Shown here: positions 13,587 through 13,664 of the stretch, in pieces
Numbering within the stretch: position 1 is the stretch's first letter
How the letters are laid out: the number at the start of each line of letters is the position of its first letter
Source of the DNA: Fidelibacterota bacterium
GTDB lineage: Bacteria; Fidelibacterota; Marinisomatia; SCGC-AAA003-L08; D37C17
Direction: 5' to 3'
DNA: 13,664 bases
NCBI GenBank assembly: GCA_018671635.1
Contig: JABHHG010000043.1
Coordinates: 1 to 13,664 of the forward strand
Position numbers and translations under genes: made by a program
The notes under the pieces: generated by a model
Databases searched by the model: none
What the model was told of the DNA's origin: nothing
The model's input: the letters and a program-made list of their open reading frames with translations, nothing else

Positions 13587-13664
13587 TTAATTCCCCATAA
13601 TAATATTAACAATGAGTACAATATCAAGGATGTCAATAATGGTATCACCATTAACATCAGCGGC
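13587..13664 (-). CDS. C-terminal end of another dockerin-tailed protein (5' end outside window)
   Basis: From the window edge the frame reads AADVNGDTIIDILDIVLIVN then IIMGN and a TAA at 13587-13589. This is the last half of a dockerin-like pair, with Ca ligands at D, N, D and D as in the esterase tail (which ends ...VMMVNVIMGQ). Only 25 residues are present, so the main domain is unknown. The next gene begins at the very next base, which shows an operon of two dockerin-tailed secreted proteins. Confidence 0.8.
   Translation of the reverse strand, partial: AADVNGDTIIDILDIVLIVNIIMGN

Noticed and set aside
1..13664. CRISPR array, insertion sequence, tRNA or defence-system genes
   Set aside because: No regularly spaced repeats, transposase motifs, T-loop sequences or defence domains were seen on either strand.

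Overview
The window is an AT-rich chromosomal stretch from a Gram-negative bacterium with an outer membrane: it encodes two outer-membrane beta-barrels, a lipoprotein and a periplasmic HtrA protease. Secreted proteins end in dockerin-like repeats with an 'ILDIV..VN.I' signature, and one carries the 'GCTDP...NYNP.A..DDGTC' cysteine motif. Together these suggest a marine heterotroph of the Fibrobacterota-Chlorobi-Bacteroidota area, most like Marinimicrobia (SAR406). That placement is inference; there is no rRNA or other marker gene here. Ribosome binding sites are mostly recognisable (GGAG/AGGAGG types), TTG starts are used, and factor-independent terminators are clear. They were used to correct several starts.

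Layout. 1-2938 (+): the end of a ZIP metal transporter, an outer-membrane beta-barrel and a MATE exporter, followed by a terminator at 3088-3119 that may also be the end of a small RNA. 3147-4571 (+): a secreted alpha/beta-hydrolase (esterase) with a C-terminal dockerin-like tail, meeting an SDR oxidoreductase (4574-5422, -) tail to tail. 5490-7444 (-): a two-gene operon of a transglutaminase-like lipoprotein and a beta-barrel, with its own terminator. 7712-9052 (+): an HtrA/DegP protease, divergent from that operon. 9053-9361: a gene-free stretch with terminators, a perfect palindrome, an operator-like inverted repeat and a 15-bp tandem repeat, leading to a 95-residue secreted lysine-rich protein (9362-9649, +). 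9864-11811 (-): MscS-type channel then an EamA transporter. 11927-12199 (-): a small unknown gene, possibly broken by a stop. 12411-12626 (+): a small two-helix membrane protein. 12647-13664 (-): an operon with the end of one dockerin-tailed protein, a second dockerin-tailed secreted protein starting at TTG directly after the stop, and a previously unlisted overlapping small membrane ORF running to a terminator.

The common theme is the cell envelope: metal and drug transport, porin-like barrels, extracellular hydrolysis, envelope proteolysis and osmotic protection. I see no CRISPR array, insertion sequence, tRNA, rRNA, phage module or recognised defence system. The most promising new items are the overlapping membrane ORF at 12647-12817, the repeat-rich control region at 9211-9306, the CU-rich candidate small RNA before 3119, the interrupted frame at 11927-12199 and the lineage-type dockerin tails.
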